DNA of 64,000 nucleotides from Providencia rettgeri (GTDB lineage: Bacteria > Pseudomonadota > Gammaproteobacteria > Enterobacterales > Enterobacteriaceae). Shown here piece after piece: positions 62,027 through 64,000 of this stretch (positions are counted from its first letter, which is position 1; each line of letters starts with the position of its first letter). The position numbers and the translations under genes were made by a program. A model generated the notes under the pieces. The model was not told the origin of the DNA. It was given only the letters and a program-made list of their open reading frames with translations, and made no database searches. The stretch lies in assembly GCF_023205015.1 (NCBI RefSeq), contig NZ_CP096258.1, forward strand, positions 3,410,001-3,474,000. Direction: 5' to 3'.

Positions 62027-62935
62027 CTAAAAATAACCTTGGCGCTTTTTCAACTCCATCGAAGCGGATTGGTCGCTATCAATCAGCCGCCCCTGTCGCT
62101 CACTCGTCGTAGAAATCAACATTTCTTCTATAATCTCAGGCAGCGTTTGTGCTTCTGATGGCACAGCTCCCGTCAGTGGCCAACAACCTAATGTTCTAAA
62201 ACGCACTTTTTGCTGACTAATGACTTCACCCGCTTGTAGGTCAATACGGTTATCATCCACCATTAACAAAGTACCGTCCCGCTGAATAACTGGCCGTTCT
62301 TTTGCAAAATACAGGGGAACAATGTCGATATTTTCCAAATAGATATATTGCCAAATATCGAGTTCTGTCCAATTTGATAGTGGGAAAACACGAATACTTT
62401 CTCCTTTATTGACCTGCCCATTGTAGTTATGCCATAGCTCAGGCCGTTGGTTTTTAGGATCCCAACGATGAGATCGGTCACGAAAAGAGTAGATCCGCTC
62501 TTTTGCACGTGATTTTTCTTCATCACGACGAGCACCACCAAAAGCAGCATCAAAACTGTACTTATCCAAAGCCTGCTTTAAGCCCTCGGTTTTCATAATA
62601 TCAGTGTGCTTAGCACTGCCATGCACAAACGGGTTGATCCCTAATTTTTCCCCTTCAGGGTTACGATAAACAAGTAGCTCAAAACCATATTTTTCTGCCG
62701 TTGCATCACGAAATTCGTACATTTCACGAAATTTCCACCCTGTATCAACATGTAAAAGAGGAAATGGGAGCTTTCCTGGATAAAATGCCTTGCGTGCTAA
62801 ATGCAGCATCACGGAAGAATCTTTACCAATAGAATACAGCATCACTGGGTTAGCAAATTCGGCGGCAACTTCACGAATGATATGAATACTTTCTGCTTCT
62901 AACTGCTGTAAATGAGTTAATTTTTTGTCGTTCAC
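62027..62935 (-). CDS. cysD: Sulfate adenylyltransferase, catalytic subunit
   Basis: ATP sulfurylase subunit of the PAPS-reductase/N-type ATP pyrophosphatase family. 302 aa, the E. coli length. PP-loop YSIGKDSSVMLHLA; FGGARRDEEKSRAKERIYSF; TLGCWPLTGAVPS. Second gene of cysG-D-N-C, 13 bp after cysG. Confidence 0.97.
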   Translation of the reverse strand: MNDKKLTHLQQLEAESIHIIREVAAEFANPVMLYSIGKDSSVMLHLARKAFYPGKLPFPLLHVDTGWKFREMYEFRDATAEKYGFELLVYRNPEGEKLGINPFVHGSAKHTDIMKTEGLKQALDKYSFDAAFGGARRDEEKSRAKERIYSFRDRSHRWDPKNQRPELWHNYNGQVNKGESIRVFPLSNWTELDIWQYIYLENIDIVPLYFAKERPVIQRDGTLLMVDDNRIDLQAGEVISQQKVRFRTLGCWPLTGAVPSEAQTLPEIIEEMLISTTSERQGRLIDSDQSASMELKKRQGYF

Positions 62936-62948
62936 GATAGCCCCTTAC

Positions 62949-64000
62949 TTAAGCCAGTTCCAATACGGCACTGCGCCATCTTATATCTTCAGTTTGCGAA
63001 CCAAACCATGCGAGTTGTTGGTGCAATGCAGCCACTTCACCGATCACTATCAAAGCAGGAGCAGGAGCCTGCTGCGCTAATGTTTCGAGCTCATACAATT
63101 TGCCAGTTACGACTTTTTGTTCACGTCTTGTACCACAGCCGATAACCGCTACAGGGGTATTTTGAGCTCGGCCGAATTGGATTAATTGCTCACTGATTTT
63201 CGCGGCCTTCACCGTCCCCATATAGATAGCTAAGGTTTGATTTCCTCGGGAAAGTGCCTGCCAATCGAGTTCAGTTCCATTTTCACGGCAATGCCCCGTA
63301 ATAAATGTAATGCTTTGTGAATGTTCACGGTGAGTCAGCGGAACCCCCGCGTAAGCGGCTGCACCAATTGCTGCGGTCACACCCGGAACCACTTGAAATG
63401 GGATCCCCGCTTGCGCTGCAACTTGTAGCTCTTCTCCCCCTCGCCCAAAAATGAAAGGGTCCCCCCCTTTAAGGCGCACGACTTTTTTACCTTGTTGAGC
63501 AAATTTCACGATCAGCGCATTGGTTTCTTCTTGAGAAACGCTATGAGCCCCTGCACGTTTACCTACGCAAATCTTGTCTGCATCACGGCGAACTAATTCA
63601 AGAATTTCTTCGCTAACTAAATGATCATATAAAACCACTTCCGCGCTTTGTAAAACCCTTAGCCCTTTTAACGTGAGCAACCCTGCATCCCCCGGCCCAG
63701 CCCCCACTAAAGTTAATTCACCGTGGTTATCTGGCTCATACAGTTGTCGCTCCAGTTGTTGCTCCGCTTCGCTGAATTGCCCTTTTTCAACTAAGGAGGC
63801 AAAACGTCCACTAAAACTTTTTTCCCAGAAACGTTTTCTTTCACGCATATTCATTAACGTTTCTTTGACTTTATGACGCCAGCGGCCGGCTATTTCCGCC
63901 ATTTTCCCCAAAGACGTTGGCAACATCGTTTCCAATTTTTCTCTGAGTAAACGTGCTAATACAGGCGCAGTCCCCCCTGAAGAGATCGCCACAATCACTG
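62949..64000 (-). CDS. cysG: Siroheme synthase CysG, 5'-truncated by window edge
   Basis: Multifunctional enzyme making siroheme for sulfite reductase. Only the C-terminal part is in the window; the reading frame runs open to base 64000. Visible: the end of the N-terminal precorrin-2 dehydrogenase/ferrochelatase module (ISSGGTAPVLARLLREKLE) and the full uroporphyrinogen-III methyltransferase module from about 290 residues before the end (LTLVGAGPGDAGLLTLKGL; VRLKGGDPFIFGRGGEE; VVPGVTAAIGAAAYAGVPLTHR). Its place before cysDNC supplies siroheme with sulfate reduction; in E. coli cysG lies with nirB instead. Confidence 0.96.
   Translation of the reverse strand, partial: VIVAISSGGTAPVLARLLREKLETMLPTSLGKMAEIAGRWRHKVKETLMNMRERKRFWEKSFSGRFASLVEKGQFSEAEQQLERQLYEPDNHGELTLVGAGPGDAGLLTLKGLRVLQSAEVVLYDHLVSEEILELVRRDADKICVGKRAGAHSVSQEETNALIVKFAQQGKKVVRLKGGDPFIFGRGGEELQVAAQAGIPFQVVPGVTAAIGAAAYAGVPLTHREHSQSITFITGHCRENGTELDWQALSRGNQTLAIYMGTVKAAKISEQLIQFGRAQNTPVAVIGCGTRREQKVVTGKLYELETLAQQAPAPALIVIGEVAALHQQLAWFGSQTEDIRWRSAVLELA

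Overview
The window looks like about 64 kb of chromosome from a low-GC member of the Enterobacterales, most probably Providencia or a close relative in the Morganellaceae. This is inferred from the conserved block mutS-miaE/rpoS-nlpD-pcm-surE-truD-ispF-ispD-ftsB-cysCNDG, from the closeness of these proteins to E. coli orthologues, and from the AT-rich accessory DNA between them. No rRNA or tRNA gene, CRISPR array or complete transposon was seen.

Layout. 1-1.6 kb: 3' part of a fimbrial usher gene. 1.7-10.1 kb: mostly minus strand, with purT (PurR operator), a RarD-like permease, a CscR-like LacI repressor, a two-domain response regulator broken by an in-frame stop, an AAA-less Fis-type regulator, rimO and a TIM-barrel-like protein. 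10.4-14.4 kb: a Fur-box iron operon combining P19, cupredoxin and FTR1 with EfeO and EfeB; efeO is frameshifted at an A6 tract. 14.8-21.4 kb: a lipoprotein, a LysR regulator, adenine deaminase and adenine permease (with a PurR operator), RidA and a chromosomal AadA-type nucleotidyltransferase. 22-28 kb: gltS, a LysR regulator, a DadA-like dehydrogenase, RidA and a 2-oxo-acid decarboxylase. 28-39.6 kb: xdhC and mocA, divergent from two tandem paralogous operons for Tat-exported molybdenum hydroxylases (Mo subunit, 2Fe-2S subunit, triheme cytochrome c). 39.7-49.5 kb: a Fic remnant, small hypothetical genes and a type VI secretion Rhs-PAAR effector with its Eag chaperone, followed by three toxin-tip/immunity cassettes with a period of exactly 1596 bp. 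49.9 kb to the end: conserved housekeeping genes.

How the parts may work together. The DadA-like enzyme plus RidA would turn D-amino acids into 2-oxo acids. The decarboxylase would turn aromatic or branched oxo acids into aldehydes, and the periplasmic Mo enzymes could oxidise the aldehydes to acids, passing electrons through cytochrome c. This chain is inference. Better supported is an 18-bp motif shared exactly by the gltS and dadA promoters, which suggests one LysR regulon. The Rhs array shows a clear mechanism: the middle cassette is a chimera matching the third cassette at its 5' end and the first at its 3' end, as expected from one unequal crossover in the RHS core.

Several genes carry lesions (response regulator, efeO, fic and two possible small genes). 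Two of these involve homopolymers, so sequencing error should be excluded first.
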